Source: Bacillus safensis (GTDB lineage: Bacteria > Bacillota > Bacilli > Bacillales > Bacillaceae). From it: a stretch of DNA of 64,000 nucleotides. Below, piece after piece: positions 25,191 to 40,869 of this stretch. The translations under genes were made by a program, and so were the position numbers. The stretch covers positions 372,001 to 436,000 of the forward strand of contig BSBG01000001.1 of the NCBI GenBank assembly GCA_030159235.1, given 5' to 3'. Each line of letters begins with the position of its first letter. The first letter of the stretch is position 1. The notes beneath the pieces were generated by a model. It was not told the origin of the DNA and did no database searches. It saw only the letters and a list, made by a program, of their open reading frames with translations.

Positions 25191-26216
25191 TTATTTTTTA
25201 GCCATATACGTGTTGAGAAAACGATCAGCTGATTCGATTTGAATTCCTTTATAATAATGTTTCACGATGGCTTCTACTTTTTTGCCTGACTGCGCCATAT
25301 AATGTGCACCATATTGACTCATGCCTACACCATGACCATATCCTTTTGTTGTAATGACAACCTGCTGGCCTTGGCGCTCCCATGTAAAGTCGGCTGAATG
25401 AAGGCCTAGTGATTCCCGAATGTCTCGACCTGTCAGTGTTTTACCGTTTATCACGGCTTTCGCTACTTGATTTCCTGGTGTCCGCTCCACAATCTGTCCT
25501 ATCTGAGTCTGTTGAGTAAGCGTCACACCTAATTTTTGCTGAAATTCACTAACTGAGATGGTTTTCTTGTTTTGAAATTTTGGCGATTTTTCGTCCCATT
25601 TACTTGAGACACTTTTCAAATAAGGGATTTCGTTTTTCCAATAAGCTTCGGCATTTTCAGTTTTCCCGTTACTTGTTGAAAAGAATGAAGCATCAATTGG
25701 TTTCTCATCATAGGTCAACACTTTTCCTTGTGTGCTAGCGACAGCTTCTGTGACCTTTTTTAATTTCCAATTGTACGCTTTCCCCCAAATTTTCTTGAGT
25801 TCCTGTTTGTTTTTGTAGACTTGGAACATTTGGGTGTCATCTACAAGAGAGCCCTTTGGTGATTTGACAGTCTTATCAATGATCATTTGTCTGACAATAT
25901 ACGTTCTTGCTGCGAGTGCCTGTGCTTTGAGTGCTTCCATTTCAAAATCAGCTGGCATTTCAGAAGCTACGACACCAATCACATACTCTTCCAAGGGGAT
26001 GTTTTCTACCTGTTGATGAGCTGAGCGATAAACGGGGATAGCGACGGGTGATTGCTTCAATTTGACTGAACCCTTCACTTCTTTTTTATCTGATGGTTCC
26101 GCTGCTACGTGCTGGCTGGCCGCTGGTTTCCCTTGGAACGTCGGCAACACAAGTAATGTTGGAATCATTAAAATGATGATGCATATTCCTGCGATTGTCC
26201 ATATCATTGGTTTCAT
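25191..26216 (-). CDS. spoIID: Stage II sporulation protein SpoIID
   Basis: A 341-residue membrane-anchored lytic transglycosylase of the engulfment machinery (with SpoIIM and SpoIIP). One N-terminal helix (about 5-24) anchors the catalytic domain outside. Typical family stretches are YVIGVVASEMPADF with the active-site Glu, FFSTSNGKTENAEAYW, and YGHGVGMSQYGA near the C-terminus. The gene is monocistronic, with a sigma-E promoter at 26252-26280 and its own terminator, as expected for a mother-cell gene. Confidence 0.96.
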   Translation of the reverse strand: MKPMIWTIAGICIIILMIPTLLVLPTFQGKPAASQHVAAEPSDKKEVKGSVKLKQSPVAIPVYRSAHQQVENIPLEEYVIGVVASEMPADFEMEALKAQALAARTYIVRQMIIDKTVKSPKGSLVDDTQMFQVYKNKQELKKIWGKAYNWKLKKVTEAVASTQGKVLTYDEKPIDASFFSTSNGKTENAEAYWKNEIPYLKSVSSKWDEKSPKFQNKKTISVSEFQQKLGVTLTQQTQIGQIVERTPGNQVAKAVINGKTLTGRDIRESLGLHSADFTWERQGQQVVITTKGYGHGVGMSQYGAHYMAQSGKKVEAIVKHYYKGIQIESADRFLNTYMAKK

Positions 26217-26251
26217 ATTTGGCTGCCCCCATTTGTCATTGAATCTCTTTT

Positions 26252-26280
26252 ATCCTATGGATAGGGACAAGCTAATATGA
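26252..26280 (-). promoter_or_regulatory. Sigma-E promoter of spoIID
   Basis: On the minus strand TCATATT (plus 26274-26280) and CATAGGAT (26252-26259) are separated by 14 bases, matching the sigma-E pattern KMATATT-N14-CATACANT with a perfect -35. Confidence 0.8.
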
Positions 26281-26430
26281 CAGCTTCTTTCATTTAGTGG
26301 ACAAGTCTTGAATGAAGGTATCATGCTGTTCATCGATTGATTTTACTGTTCGTCTTTATGAATAAAATTTAAGATGTTTGGATACACTAATGATAAGCTT
26401 TTAAACAATAAAGTATTCTATGACTCTAAT

Positions 26431-26466
26431 AAAAAAATCAGCATGCCCCAATGGACACACTGATTT
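26431..26466 (-). terminator. Terminator of murAA
   Basis: On the minus strand AAATCAG pairs with CTGATTT, extended by GTG/GTCC-type inner pairs, and is followed by seven T. Confidence 0.8.
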
Positions 26467-26474
26467 CTTTATGA

Positions 26475-27782
26475 TTACGCGTTCAGATCTGATACAACTT
26501 GTTCTTGTGTCACATCTGCTGATTCATCGTTTACTCTTTCAATATCTGCACCGATTGCTGCAAGCTTTTGGTGGAAGTTTACATAGCCACGGTCAATATG
26601 CTTCAACTCAGTGACACGTGTATGACCTTCTGCCACTAATCCAGCAAGTACAAGTGCTGCTCCTGCTCTTAAATCAGTCGCTGCCACTTCAGCACCTTGA
26701 AGTTGAACCGGTCCATTGATAATCACAGAGCGACCCTCAATTTTAATATCGCCATTCATACGGCGGAATTCTTCAGCATGCATAAAGCGGTTTTCAAACA
26801 CCGTTTCTGTGATCATGCTTGTTCCGTTCGCACGAAGCAATAGCGCCATCATCTGAGATTGCATATCCGTTGGGAACCCAGGATGCGGCATTGTTTTTAG
26901 ATCGATTGGCTTGAGCTCAGATGGTCCAATAACTCTTAAACCTTCTTCTTCTTCAATGATCTGAATACCCATTTCTTCCATTTTTGCAACAAGTGATGTC
27001 ATGTGCTCCGGCACTGCGCCTTTTACAAGAACATTTCCTTCTGTAATCGCTGCTGCCACCATGAAAGTACCCGCTTCAATTCTGTCAGGGATAATGTTGT
27101 GTTTTGCACCGTGAAGTGTTTCCACACCTTCGATTTTGATTGTACCAGTACCAGCACCGCGAACCTTACCACCCATGGCATTGATGTAGTTTGCCAAATC
27201 AACAATTTCAGGTTCTTTTGCTACGTTTTCTAAAATAGTCGTTCCTTCAGCCAATGCTGCTGCCATGATGATGTTTTCAGTTGCCCCTACACTTGGGAAA
27301 TCCAAATAGATTTTTGCACCTTTTAAACGGCCATTTACTTCAGCCTCGATGAAACCATTACCTACTTGAATTTTAGCTCCCATTGCTTCAAAGCCTTTTA
27401 AATGCTGATCAATTGGTCTTGAACCAATCGCACAGCCTCCAGGTAATGCAACTCTTGCGTGACCTGTTCTTGCTAAAAGTGGTCCCATGACAAGCACAGA
27501 TGCTCGCATTTTACGGACATACTCAAACGGAGCCTCAGTTTCTAGTGCATGAGATGCATCTACTGATACTTCGTTATTTTCAAAATGTACTTCTGCTCCT
27601 AAATGACGTAACACTTCATTGATTGTATATACATCGGAGAGCGTAGGTACATCACAAATTACGCTTTTTTCTGTACTTGCTAACAAAGATGCAGCGATAA
27701 CTGGTAAAACGGCATTTTTTGCTCCTTCTACTTTAACTGTGCCGTTTAACTTTTGACCGCCGCGGACGATGATTTTTTCCAA
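26475..27782 (-). CDS. murAA: UDP-GlcNAc 1-carboxyvinyltransferase MurAA
   Basis: A 435-residue MurA enzyme that adds enolpyruvate from PEP to UDP-GlcNAc, the first committed peptidoglycan step. [13 protein letters not shown] with the conserved Lys22 and the catalytic Cys117 in [13 protein letters not shown] are present. Its position next to spoIID and ywmB matches B. subtilis murAA, the essential paralog. The second paralog, murAB, is at 54036. A C-terminal Asp/Glu/Val-rich extension follows the fold. Confidence 0.96.
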   Translation of the reverse strand: MEKIIVRGGQKLNGTVKVEGAKNAVLPVIAASLLASTEKSVICDVPTLSDVYTINEVLRHLGAEVHFENNEVSVDASHALETEAPFEYVRKMRASVLVMGPLLARTGHARVALPGGCAIGSRPIDQHLKGFEAMGAKIQVGNGFIEAEVNGRLKGAKIYLDFPSVGATENIIMAAALAEGTTILENVAKEPEIVDLANYINAMGGKVRGAGTGTIKIEGVETLHGAKHNIIPDRIEAGTFMVAAAITEGNVLVKGAVPEHMTSLVAKMEEMGIQIIEEEEGLRVIGPSELKPIDLKTMPHPGFPTDMQSQMMALLLRANGTSMITETVFENRFMHAEEFRRMNGDIKIEGRSVIINGPVQLQGAEVAATDLRAGAALVLAGLVAEGHTRVTELKHIDRGYVNFHQKLAAIGADIERVNDESADVTQEQVVSDLNA

Positions 27783-27814
27783 GGTCTTCCCCTCCGCGTC
27801 CCAAATTCTCTATA

Positions 27815-28549
27815 TTAATATTCAGTCGTTACGATTGGTGTGCCAACCGTAATCGTATGATTTTCGTTCATTTCCGAACTTCTGATGGCAATTTGAACAT
27901 TCATTTTATCATTTGAAGTCATAATGAACTGTTCCCACTTATCTGTGTAAGCGGAAAGCGACACAAAATTAGACTCAACGAGATACTCAACTGGTTTTGC
28001 TTGAAATTCATTTGCTAACGTTTCAGCTTTTTTTTGCAAAACAACATCCATCATACCATTTACATGACCATCGAGACAAGTAAAAATTACAAATTTCTCT
28101 TGTAACATGCTTTTTGCATGACGTACGAACTGATCATATGTATGCTTCCATGTATTCAATGGGCGAGCACCTTTTTGCTCATATAATAAATACGACTTTT
28201 GATTTGATTTTGTGTCGGTCTTCACGAGTAAAATTTTCGATACTGTATCATTTTTTTCATCTTTGTAAATTCCTGTGACTTTGGTGACATGTTTCTCTTT
28301 TTTTTCGGTCCACTCATACTGTCGTAGTTCGTCTTTCAAACGTTTCACTTTTTTTGAAAATTGTCCGGATGAAATGTCTACATTTGTTTTGGCATGAAGG
28401 GTCCATCCATCGACTTCGATTCGCTGGTTTTTCAAACCTTCTGCTATTTGGACGAGCGGGGAAGTTTCTTCCGCACGAACACCTTGAATTATCAGAACAA
28501 AAAAAAGAATAAACGCAAATAATGGCCAACCTTTCAAATACTTTCTCAC
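27815..28549 (-). CDS. ywmB: Exported DUF1779-type protein YwmB
   Basis: A 244-residue protein with a signal peptide (about 1-26, GVRA/EE cleavage) and a TATA-box-like fold domain typical of the YwmB family. Function is unknown, but it stays linked to murAA and ywzB across Bacillus, which suggests an envelope role. It lies 32 bases upstream of murAA and is probably co-transcribed with it. Confidence 0.85.
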   Translation of the reverse strand: MRKYLKGWPLFAFILFFVLIIQGVRAEETSPLVQIAEGLKNQRIEVDGWTLHAKTNVDISSGQFSKKVKRLKDELRQYEWTEKKEKHVTKVTGIYKDEKNDTVSKILLVKTDTKSNQKSYLLYEQKGARPLNTWKHTYDQFVRHAKSMLQEKFVIFTCLDGHVNGMMDVVLQKKAETLANEFQAKPVEYLVESNFVSLSAYTDKWEQFIMTSNDKMNVQIAIRSSEMNENHTITVGTPIVTTEY

Positions 28550-28677
28550 TTGTCATTCCCCCTTGCTACAAGTGTTGCCGCAAGGAGCCCAATGCATACG
28601 TGGAAAAGTCATCAAAGGCCATACTTTTGAACCTTCTTTTTACGTTCCCGCAGAAGGCAGGAACCAAACCTTTTATG

Positions 28678-28908
28678 TTAAAACATATAAGGAATTTGTC
28701 TGGAGAAATTTAAATAATCAAGGAAGAAATTGCTGACCGCAGATGCGATGGCGATGGTAAGGAGCATCATCAGCAACCTTGCCTGAACGATTTTTCCTTT
28801 TTTAATCAGTGGATCAATATTTATAGCAAGCAATGCCCACCATGTAATTGCAATAAAAAATAGGTGGACCACAATACTCACGATTGCTTGTTGTCCTACG
28901 TCTTCCAT
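28678..28908 (-). CDS. ywzB: DUF1146 small membrane protein YwzB
   Basis: A 76-residue protein with two membrane helices (about 8-28 and 43-63) joined by a loop with the LIKKGKIVQARLL segment typical of DUF1146. ATG follows AAAGGAGGATT. It heads the ywzB-ywmB-murAA run in the same order as in B. subtilis. Function unknown. Confidence 0.85.
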   Translation of the reverse strand: MEDVGQQAIVSIVVHLFFIAITWWALLAINIDPLIKKGKIVQARLLMMLLTIAIASAVSNFFLDYLNFSRQIPYMF

Positions 28909-29078
28909 ACAGTTGAATCCTCCTTTTATTTATTTCTGTAAAGGAAAACTCCCTTTCATTATATCCTCGAAAATCGGAAAGATGAATCATTTGGAAAAAA
29001 GAGCTACATTTAGTGTGAATCCCCTCTTATCCTCATGCCAAGGAGATGATATACTGCGTTTGGAAGGAGCTGAACACA

Positions 29079-29555
29079 TTGAAAGATTCTTTTCCTGACT
29101 TTGTTGATTTGTACGGAGAATTGGTTCCCTCATTTGATCATGAATGGGAGGCCATTGCTTTCTACTTTGATTATAGACAGACACAGCTAGAAGAATTAGC
29201 ACAATTGTGTCATTTTCATAACATTTCTTTGGATTACTCTGAGGAAAGCCTGTATCAGTTAGAAACACTATACTTTGATGCATTGACCAAGCAGTTGTTC
29301 GCTGAGTGGAAAATGCCAATAGATGCATTAGAAGCAATGATGAGTGTGTATATGGGAGAGGTTGTCATCCGTCATCATTCAGATGCTGACTGGGTGGTAC
29401 GGCCTTATATGGATTCTTCGCATCAATATACGCTTGGCTTGCGCAGAAACAATAAAACATGGCATAGTAGTACGCAATTTTGCGAGCACTTATATCTAGA
29501 AAAGCAAGCATCTCATCCTTATGTGTCGATGTATCAATCTCTCATATCATTCTAA
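29079..29555 (+). CDS. ywmA: Uncharacterised protein YwmA
   Basis: A 158-residue soluble acidic protein, rich in aromatic residues (DYSEES, WVVRPYMD), with no known domain that I can name. It sits between ywzB and atpC, the location of B. subtilis ywmA. The start is TTG 29079 with AAGGAGCTG eight bases upstream; the longer ATG at 29046 lacks a good ribosome site. It is convergent with atpC and shares its terminator. Confidence 0.65.
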   Translation: MKDSFPDFVDLYGELVPSFDHEWEAIAFYFDYRQTQLEELAQLCHFHNISLDYSEESLYQLETLYFDALTKQLFAEWKMPIDALEAMMSVYMGEVVIRHHSDADWVVRPYMDSSHQYTLGLRRNNKTWHSSTQFCEHLYLEKQASHPYVSMYQSLISF

Positions 29556-29592
29556 AAAAATCCTTCTTATCACTATGATAAGAAGGATTTTC
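29554..29592. terminator. Bidirectional terminator between ywmA and the atp operon
   Basis: AAATCCTTCTTATC (29558-29571) pairs perfectly with GATAAGAAGGATTT (29577-29590), with A/T runs on both sides. It ends the nine-gene ATP synthase operon. Confidence 0.92.
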
Positions 29593-29596
29593 TGTT

Positions 29597-30004
<408 letters not shown>

Positions 30005-30016
30005 CTAAGGACCAGA

Positions 30017-31456
<1,440 letters not shown>

Positions 31457-31462
31457 TTATTT

Positions 31463-32347
<885 letters not shown>

Positions 32348-32417
32348 TCAGGAATCCGTGTTCATTTACGTGAAAAGAGAGAAAAAGAGAATCTTTTTCT
32401 CTCGGAAAGATTACTAA

Positions 32418-34484
<2,067 letters not shown>

Positions 34485-34488
<4 letters not shown>

Positions 34489-35006
34489 CGGCTTTCGCCT
34501 GCCTCTTTAAGGTACTCTTGAATCAATTTCTCTTGCGCTTGCTCATCAAGTTCTTTTTCAATCACTTTAGATGCAATCAGCACAGATAGTGATGCAACCT
34601 GCTCACGCAGTGCAGCCACAGCTTGTTCTTTTTCTTTCACGATTTCAGTTCTAGCAGATTCTTTCAAGCGCTCTGATTCTTGACGTGCTGCTTGAATAAT
34701 CTCTTCTTTTTGTTTCTCACCAATCTTTTTCGCATTTTCGATGAGTGTATGTGATTCTTCGCGTGCTTCTTTCAATAAGACACGTTGTTCTTCGAGAAGC
34801 TTTTCAGCTTGAACGTTCTTTTGTTCAGCACTTGAAATTTCATTTCCTATATAATCTTCACGCTGTTTCATAATACCTAATAAAGGTTTAAGCGCAAATT
34901 TCTTTAAAAGTGCAAGCAAGATGAGCATAGCGATAAGCTGGAATAACATATCACCGGCGTTGAAGCTTAAGCCCCCTGCTCCTAAAACCACTGGTAACTG
35001 AGACAT
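34485..35006 (-). CDS. atpF: ATP synthase subunit b
   Basis: A 173-residue Fo stator subunit. One N-terminal helix (about 18-38) is followed by a long charged helix (about 45-160) that forms the peripheral stalk, rich in Glu/Lys/Gln. Sequence matches B. subtilis AtpF, with a four-residue insertion near the N-terminus (LGAGGLSFN). Confidence 0.96.
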
Positions 35007-35126
35007 TTAGTACGGCAACTCCCTTCTTTAAATAATATGTTAAGAAACAAAACATAAAGGAATGGCGAAGTTTCGAACTAATCTGATCTTCGCCATTAAA
35101 ATTCATATTAGAACGCTTCTCACATA

Positions 35127-35354
<228 letters not shown>

Positions 35355-35387
35355 TTAAAATAACGTCCTTTTTGGACTCTCAATTTT

Positions 35388-36513
<1,126 letters not shown>

Positions 36514-36527
36514 TCATCTGACTCCCG

Positions 36528-36707
36528 ATGAAAAGTATTGTAAAAAAGGTGATAAATGGTGATGAAAACTGCGTAGAAGACGCTTATGAGAAAGCCGTCC
36601 TGTTCGAAAAAAATCAATCACCCATCGGTCTAATCGCACAATCAGACTTGAAATCTTTAGATCTATGGGATGCTGCTTCATTCGTTGATACAAACCCTGA
36701 TATTTAA
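36528..36707 (+). CDS. Candidate 59-codon ORF antisense to the atp leader (doubtful)
   Basis: An open frame MKSIVKKVING...TNPDI with a coding-like composition: about 69 percent of codons start with a purine and the amino-acid mix is balanced and acidic. No Shine-Dalgarno precedes the ATG, a stop lies just upstream, and no plus-strand promoter was found. It may be a relic or chance. The opposing minus frame has only about 36 percent purine-first codons and looks non-coding. Confidence 0.2.
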   Translation: MKSIVKKVINGDENCVEDAYEKAVLFEKNQSPIGLIAQSDLKSLDLWDAASFVDTNPDI

Positions 36708-36773
36708 AGGGTTCACAATGAGGATTAGTAGAGTGCTATAGGCTATGAAAACCTTACCATAATACCCTCGTTT

Positions 36774-36802
36774 AGCATACAATAGCGTCTATGATGTGTC
36801 AA
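36774..36802 (-). promoter_or_regulatory. Sigma-A promoter of the atp operon
   Basis: On the minus strand TTGACA (plus 36797-36802) and TATGCT (36774-36779) are separated by exactly 17 bases, about 255 bases before atpI. Confidence 0.8.
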
Positions 36803-36966
36803 TCCGTTGAAAGTTAAAAAACTTTTCTATAGTGATAGAGCACACAAAATGTTCACAATTTCATCAAACTTTAGGAGAGATGTGACATTCATTGAAGAAA
36901 ACAGCTAATGTTCAGTATACATTGATTTCTCTAAGAACGATATCAACCGTTTGTCATATATTTCAA

Positions 36967-36998
36967 AAAGCCCACATGCACGTTTGCATGTGGGCTTT
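36967..36998 (-). terminator. Terminator of upp
   Basis: AAAGCCCACATGCA pairs with TGCATGTGGGCTTT (perfect 14-bp stem) around CGTT, with T-rich flanks. Confidence 0.92.
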
Positions 36999-37010
36999 TA
37001 TTGGACTTTC

Positions 37011-37640
37011 TTATTTTGTTCCATACATACGGTCACCAGCATCACCAAGACCTGGGATGATGTAACCTTTTTCGTTTAGTTTTTCATCTAATGCCGCAAT
37101 GTAGATATCAACATCTGGATGATGCTTTTGCATTTCTTCTACACCTTCAGGGGCAGCAATCAAACACATGAAGCGAATGTTTTTCGCACCGCGTTTTTTC
37201 AAGCTGTTTAACGCTTCGACTGCTGATCCGCCAGTTGCAAGCATTGGGTCTACTACAATAAATTCACGCTCTTCCACATCAGATGGAAGCTTCACATAAT
37301 ATTCAACAGGCTTTAATGTTTTCGGATCACGGTATAAACCAACATGTCCCACTTTAGCAGCTGGAATGAGTTTCAAAATGCCGTCTACCATTCCAAGACC
37401 TGCTCTTAAAATTGGCACAACACCTAGTTTCTTCCCTGAGATCACGTTTGATTTCGCTACTTGTACAGGCGTTTCTACATCTACCTCTTCAAGCGGTAAG
37501 TCTCTTGTGATTTCAAATGCCATTAATGTTGCGACTTCATCCACTAGCTCTCTAAATTCTTTTGTTCCTGTATGAACGTCACGAATATATGTAAGTTTGT
37601 GCTGAATAAGCGGGTGATCAAATACATAAACCTTTGCCAT
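37011..37640 (-). CDS. upp: Uracil phosphoribosyltransferase
   Basis: A 209-residue enzyme converting uracil and PRPP to UMP (pyrimidine salvage). The PRPP loop is [16 protein letters not shown] and the uracil-binding C-terminus is [16 protein letters not shown]. Sits between glyA and atpI, as in B. subtilis, with its own strong terminator. Confidence 0.97.
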   Translation of the reverse strand: MAKVYVFDHPLIQHKLTYIRDVHTGTKEFRELVDEVATLMAFEITRDLPLEEVDVETPVQVAKSNVISGKKLGVVPILRAGLGMVDGILKLIPAAKVGHVGLYRDPKTLKPVEYYVKLPSDVEEREFIVVDPMLATGGSAVEALNSLKKRGAKNIRFMCLIAAPEGVEEMQKHHPDVDIYIAALDEKLNEKGYIIPGLGDAGDRMYGTK

Positions 37641-37742
37641 TGCTTGCTACAACTCCTTTTCTGTCATCTTCCGGTGAACTTTGCACACTTCCTACAATTC
37701 TACATAAAAAGACATCATCTTTCAATATGATTCGCAAATCCT

Positions 37743-37780
37743 ACAAAAAAAACCCACATGCCAAAAATAGGCAAATGGGT
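37743..37780 (-). terminator. Terminator of glyA
   Basis: On the minus strand ACCCATTTGCC pairs with GGCATGTGGGT (small internal mismatch), followed by a T run. Confidence 0.78.
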
Positions 37781-37787
37781 CTGTCTT

Positions 37788-39035
37788 TTAATAATCTAAT
37801 TCACTATATAGAGGGAAGCGAGCTGTAAGGTCAGATACACGCTTTTTCGCCTCTTCTAATTTCGCTTCATCTTCATGATGTTTTAGCGCAAGCGCAATAA
37901 TGGAACCGACTTCTTTCATCGCTTCTTGATCGAAACCGCGGCTTGTCACTGCTGCTGTACCTACACGTACACCACTTGTGACAAATGGTTTCTCTGGATC
38001 ATAAGGAATGGCATTTTTGTTCACTGTAATACCGACTTCATCAAGAACGTTTTCTGCAATTTTTCCTGTGATGCCAAGAGAGCGCAAGTCGATGAGAACA
38101 AGATGGTTATCTGTTCCGCCAGATACAAGCTGAATATCTTCAGATAAAAGCGTTTCAGCTAATTGTTTCGCATTATCAATGATGTTTTGTGCATATGTTT
38201 TGAAATCTCCGTTCAATACTTCACCGAAAGAAACAGCTTTTGCAGAGATGACATGCATTAGTGGTCCACCTTGAATACCAGGGAAGATCGATTTATCAAT
38301 CTTTTTACCAAACTCTTCACGGCATAGGATCATTCCGCCGCGAGGCCCGCGTAAAGTTTTGTGCGTTGTCATTGTCACAAAATCTGCGTAAGGAACTGGA
38401 TTTGGATGAAGACCTGCTGCAACAAGACCTGCAATGTGAGCCATGTCGACCATAAAGTAAGCACCGACTTCATCAGCAATCTCACGGAACTTTTTGAAAT
38501 CAATTTGACGTGGGTATGCACTTGCACCCGCAACGATCAGCTTCGGCTTATGTTCACGTGCTTTTTCAAGTACATCTTGATAGTCGATATGCTGAGTTTC
38601 TTTATCTACACCATATTCAACAAAGTTGTACTGAACACCACTAAAGTTTACAGGGCTTCCGTGTGTTAAATGCCCACCATGTGATAAGTTCATGCCTAGC
38701 ACTGTATCGCCATGCTCAAGAATTGTAAAGTATACGGCCATGTTCGCTTGAGCACCTGAGTGAGGCTGTACGTTCACATACTCAGCGCCAAAAATTTCTT
38801 TTGCGCGGTCACGTGCGATATCTTCTACAACGTCTACATGTTCACAGCCGCCATAGTAGCGTTTACCAGGGTAACCCTCAGCATATTTGTTTGTTAATAC
38901 AGAGCCCTGTGCTTCCATAACTGCTTCGCTTACGAAGTTTTCTGATGCAATTAATTCGATTTTGTCCTGCTGGCGTTTCCGCTCTAGTTGAATTGCTTTG
39001 AATACTTGTGCGTCTTGCTCAGGTAAATGTTTCAT
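37788..39035 (-). CDS. glyA: Serine hydroxymethyltransferase
   Basis: A 415-residue PLP enzyme interconverting serine and glycine with tetrahydrofolate; it supplies one-carbon units. The PLP lysine is in [15 protein letters not shown], and the family segments [15 protein letters not shown] and [13 protein letters not shown] are present. ATG 39035 (GGAGAGGATT upstream) gives the B. subtilis length; the frame continues upstream without a ribosome site. A good promoter and a PurBox-like element precede it. Confidence 0.97.
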   Translation of the reverse strand: MKHLPEQDAQVFKAIQLERKRQQDKIELIASENFVSEAVMEAQGSVLTNKYAEGYPGKRYYGGCEHVDVVEDIARDRAKEIFGAEYVNVQPHSGAQANMAVYFTILEHGDTVLGMNLSHGGHLTHGSPVNFSGVQYNFVEYGVDKETQHIDYQDVLEKAREHKPKLIVAGASAYPRQIDFKKFREIADEVGAYFMVDMAHIAGLVAAGLHPNPVPYADFVTMTTHKTLRGPRGGMILCREEFGKKIDKSIFPGIQGGPLMHVISAKAVSFGEVLNGDFKTYAQNIIDNAKQLAETLLSEDIQLVSGGTDNHLVLIDLRSLGITGKIAENVLDEVGITVNKNAIPYDPEKPFVTSGVRVGTAAVTSRGFDQEAMKEVGSIIALALKHHEDEAKLEEAKKRVSDLTARFPLYSELDY

Positions 39036-39083
39036 CAGCGAAATCCTCTCCAATCTATTTCCATTCGATGTTTTCACCATCTC

Positions 39084-39113
39084 ATTGTACACGGTTTTTG
39101 AGTGAAATGTAAA
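39084..39113 (-). promoter_or_regulatory. Sigma-A promoter of glyA
   Basis: On the minus strand TTTACA (plus 39108-39113) and TACAAT (39084-39089) are 18 bases apart, about 50 bases before glyA. Confidence 0.7.
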
Positions 39114-39144
39114 AGTTTTTTTTGGAAAATCGACTTCTTTTTTA

Positions 39145-39161
39145 TGAAAACCCGAATATTT
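39145..39161. promoter_or_regulatory. PurBox-like element upstream of glyA
   Basis: GAAAACCCGAATATT with central CGAA resembles one arm of a PurR operator (PurBox). The expected inverted partner is only weakly present. glyA belongs to the PurR regulon in B. subtilis, so this is plausible but unproven. Confidence 0.4.
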
Positions 39162-39212
39162 AAGTAGTAAAGCACCTTCATCATTCAACATTATATTAGA
39201 AATATATCTAAG

Positions 39213-39752
39213 CTATGGTCTTGTATAAACCGCTCGTTCTCCACCAATCAGCTTCGGACGCGTTTTCGCAAACGTGACATGTGCATGTCCTAATTGATGA
39301 AGGCTGAGGCGGACAGGCACTGCGACTCTCTTTAAGTGCATTCCAATCAACGTGTCACCGATATCAATTCCGGCATGCGCCTCAATCGATTCGACCAGCA
39401 CAGGATGTTCCATTTGCTGATACGCATGGGCTGCCATCGAACCACCCGCTTTACGGACTGGTACCGCAGCCACAATCTCTAGGTTAAGACGGAAAGCCAC
39501 TTCTTCTTCAACGACAAGGGCACGATTCAGATGCTCACAGCATTGGAAAGCGAGCTCAATGGCGGTCTCCCGTCTTAGCTGATCCAATTCTTGATAGATA
39601 GACGCCGCAATTTGTTCACTTCCTGCAGTCCCAATATGCTCACCAGCCACTTCTGACGTACTGCAGCCAATCACTAAGATTTGGCCGGCACGCAGTTCAA
39701 CCGTTTGATGAAACTCTTTTAACATTTCAAGCCAATCTTGACCAATGTTCAT
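39213..39752 (-). CDS. ywlG: Conserved protein YwlG (UPF0340/TIGR01440)
   Basis: A 179-residue protein of family UPF0340, matching B. subtilis YwlG in position and sequence style. Recognisable parts are [19 protein letters not shown] and [12 protein letters not shown]. No biochemical function is established. It lies 12 bases downstream of rpiB and is probably co-transcribed. Confidence 0.85.
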   Translation of the reverse strand: MNIGQDWLEMLKEFHQTVELRAGQILVIGCSTSEVAGEHIGTAGSEQIAASIYQELDQLRRETAIELAFQCCEHLNRALVVEEEVAFRLNLEIVAAVPVRKAGGSMAAHAYQQMEHPVLVESIEAHAGIDIGDTLIGMHLKRVAVPVRLSLHQLGHAHVTFAKTRPKLIGGERAVYTRP

Positions 39753-39764
39753 GTTAAGCGCTCC

Positions 39765-40214
39765 TTATAGGTGCTTTTCTTCGTAATCGGCAATTTTACC
39801 GATTCGCACAGCATGACGTCCTGCCGTAAACTCTGTCGTCAGCCAAATGTGAGCAATCTCACGTGCTAATCCCGGTCCAATCACTCGCTCTCCCATTGCA
39901 AGGACGTTGGTATCATTATGTTCTCTAGTCGCTTTTGCACTAAATGTATCATGTGCGAGCGCACAGCGAATTCCTTTTACTTTGTTTGCCGAGATGCTCA
40001 TGCCGATGCCTGTCCCGCAAATTAAAATGCCGCGATCGACTTCTCCGTTTGCTACCATATTGGCTACAGGGAAAGCATAATCGGGATAGTCTACAGAACC
40101 TGATCCACATTCACAACCCATATCAATGTACTCAATCTTTAATTCATCCATCAGTTGTTTGATTTCTTCACGAATATTCGTTCCGCCGTGATCGGATGCA
40201 ATGGCTACTTTCAT
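39765..40214 (-). CDS. rpiB: Ribose-5-phosphate isomerase B family protein YwlF
   Basis: A 149-residue RpiB/LacA/LacB-type sugar phosphate isomerase. The N-terminal ASDHGGTNIREEIK and the catalytic Cys segment ILICGTGIGMSISANK with downstream REHNDTNVLAMGERV are typical. It interconverts ribose-5-phosphate and ribulose-5-phosphate in the pentose phosphate pathway. ATG follows TAGGAGGAAT. Confidence 0.93.
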   Translation of the reverse strand: MKVAIASDHGGTNIREEIKQLMDELKIEYIDMGCECGSGSVDYPDYAFPVANMVANGEVDRGILICGTGIGMSISANKVKGIRCALAHDTFSAKATREHNDTNVLAMGERVIGPGLAREIAHIWLTTEFTAGRHAVRIGKIADYEEKHL

Positions 40215-40315
40215 CGGGCAATTCCTCCTAAGGGTGAGTTGATCTGTTATGTCTTACATTCATTCTTTATTTACAGTTATATTTTAACCTCTGCCTAGTG
40301 ATTTGCAAACAAAAG

Positions 40316-40341
40316 CAGAAAAACCGTTAACGCAACGGTTT
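40316..40341 (-). terminator. Terminator of the mntP/ywlE run
   Basis: AAACCGTT (40321-40328) pairs with AACGGTTT (40334-40341); on the minus strand TTTTTC follows, after the ywlE stop. Confidence 0.78.
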
Positions 40342-40347
40342 TACAGA

Positions 40348-40806
40348 TTATCTATTATGATGATCCTTTTTCAATTTCTCAGCCAGCTGATACAGCAAGG
40401 CTTCTAATTCATCACGTGTTTCCTGATAAACAGACAGACTTCCTCCAAACGGATCGGATACATCGCCTTTTGTTCCTGTGGCAAATTCCTTTAAAGTGAA
40501 GACTTTGCCTTTTGCATGTGCATATTGCTCTGCAATCAACTGTTTATGCTGTAAAGTCATCGTAAACACGTAATGAGCTTCGCGTAGAAGATCCTCTGTC
40601 AATTTTGATGATGAGTGATTCAGTGGAATGCTTTTCTCAAATAATGCTTCGATTGCTTGAGGAGAAGCATTCCCTGCATCGGAGGCAAAAATACCTGCTG
40701 ATTTTACAGTGACCTCTAAACCTTGTTCATCTGCAATTGAAGCAAAAAGGGCTTGAGCCATTGGACTTCTGCATGTATTTCCCGTACAAACAAATAAGAT
40801 TTTCAT
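40348..40806 (-). CDS. ywlE: Protein-arginine-phosphatase YwlE
   Basis: A 152-residue low-molecular-weight phosphatase. The P-loop CTGNTCRS (Cys7 to Ser14) carries Thr11, the residue that gives arginine-phosphate specificity, and the general acid Asp118 is in SDPFGGS. It reverses McsB arginine phosphorylation. ATG 40806 (GGAGGGCG upstream) is preferred to the in-frame TTG/ATG further up. Confidence 0.94.
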   Translation of the reverse strand: MKILFVCTGNTCRSPMAQALFASIADEQGLEVTVKSAGIFASDAGNASPQAIEALFEKSIPLNHSSSKLTEDLLREAHYVFTMTLQHKQLIAEQYAHAKGKVFTLKEFATGTKGDVSDPFGGSLSVYQETRDELEALLYQLAEKLKKDHHNR

Positions 40807-40869
40807 CTTTCGCCCTCCTTTTCTTCTATTATATAGCATTTCATTCTACATGTTATGTAAAGAGACTGG

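Larger units (their letters stand above)
36514..37010. other. Leader and promoter region of the atp operon
   Basis: From right to left it contains the upp terminator hairpin (36967-36998), the atp promoter (36774-36802) and a leader of about 250 nt. Within the leader a small stem AACCCT...AGGGTT lies at about 36693-36713, and two antiparallel short open frames overlap (plus 36528-36707, minus 36514-36681). Neither frame has a clear ribosome site. Confidence 0.6.

Noticed and set aside
36514-36681. 55-codon minus-strand frame ending at the atpI ATG
   Set aside because: Only about 36 percent purine-first codons, no ribosome site, and the atpI ribosome site is inside it; looks like leader sequence.
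39036-39212. Full PurR operator pair before glyA
   Set aside because: Only one arm is convincing; the partner arm is degenerate, so only a PurBox-like element was listed.
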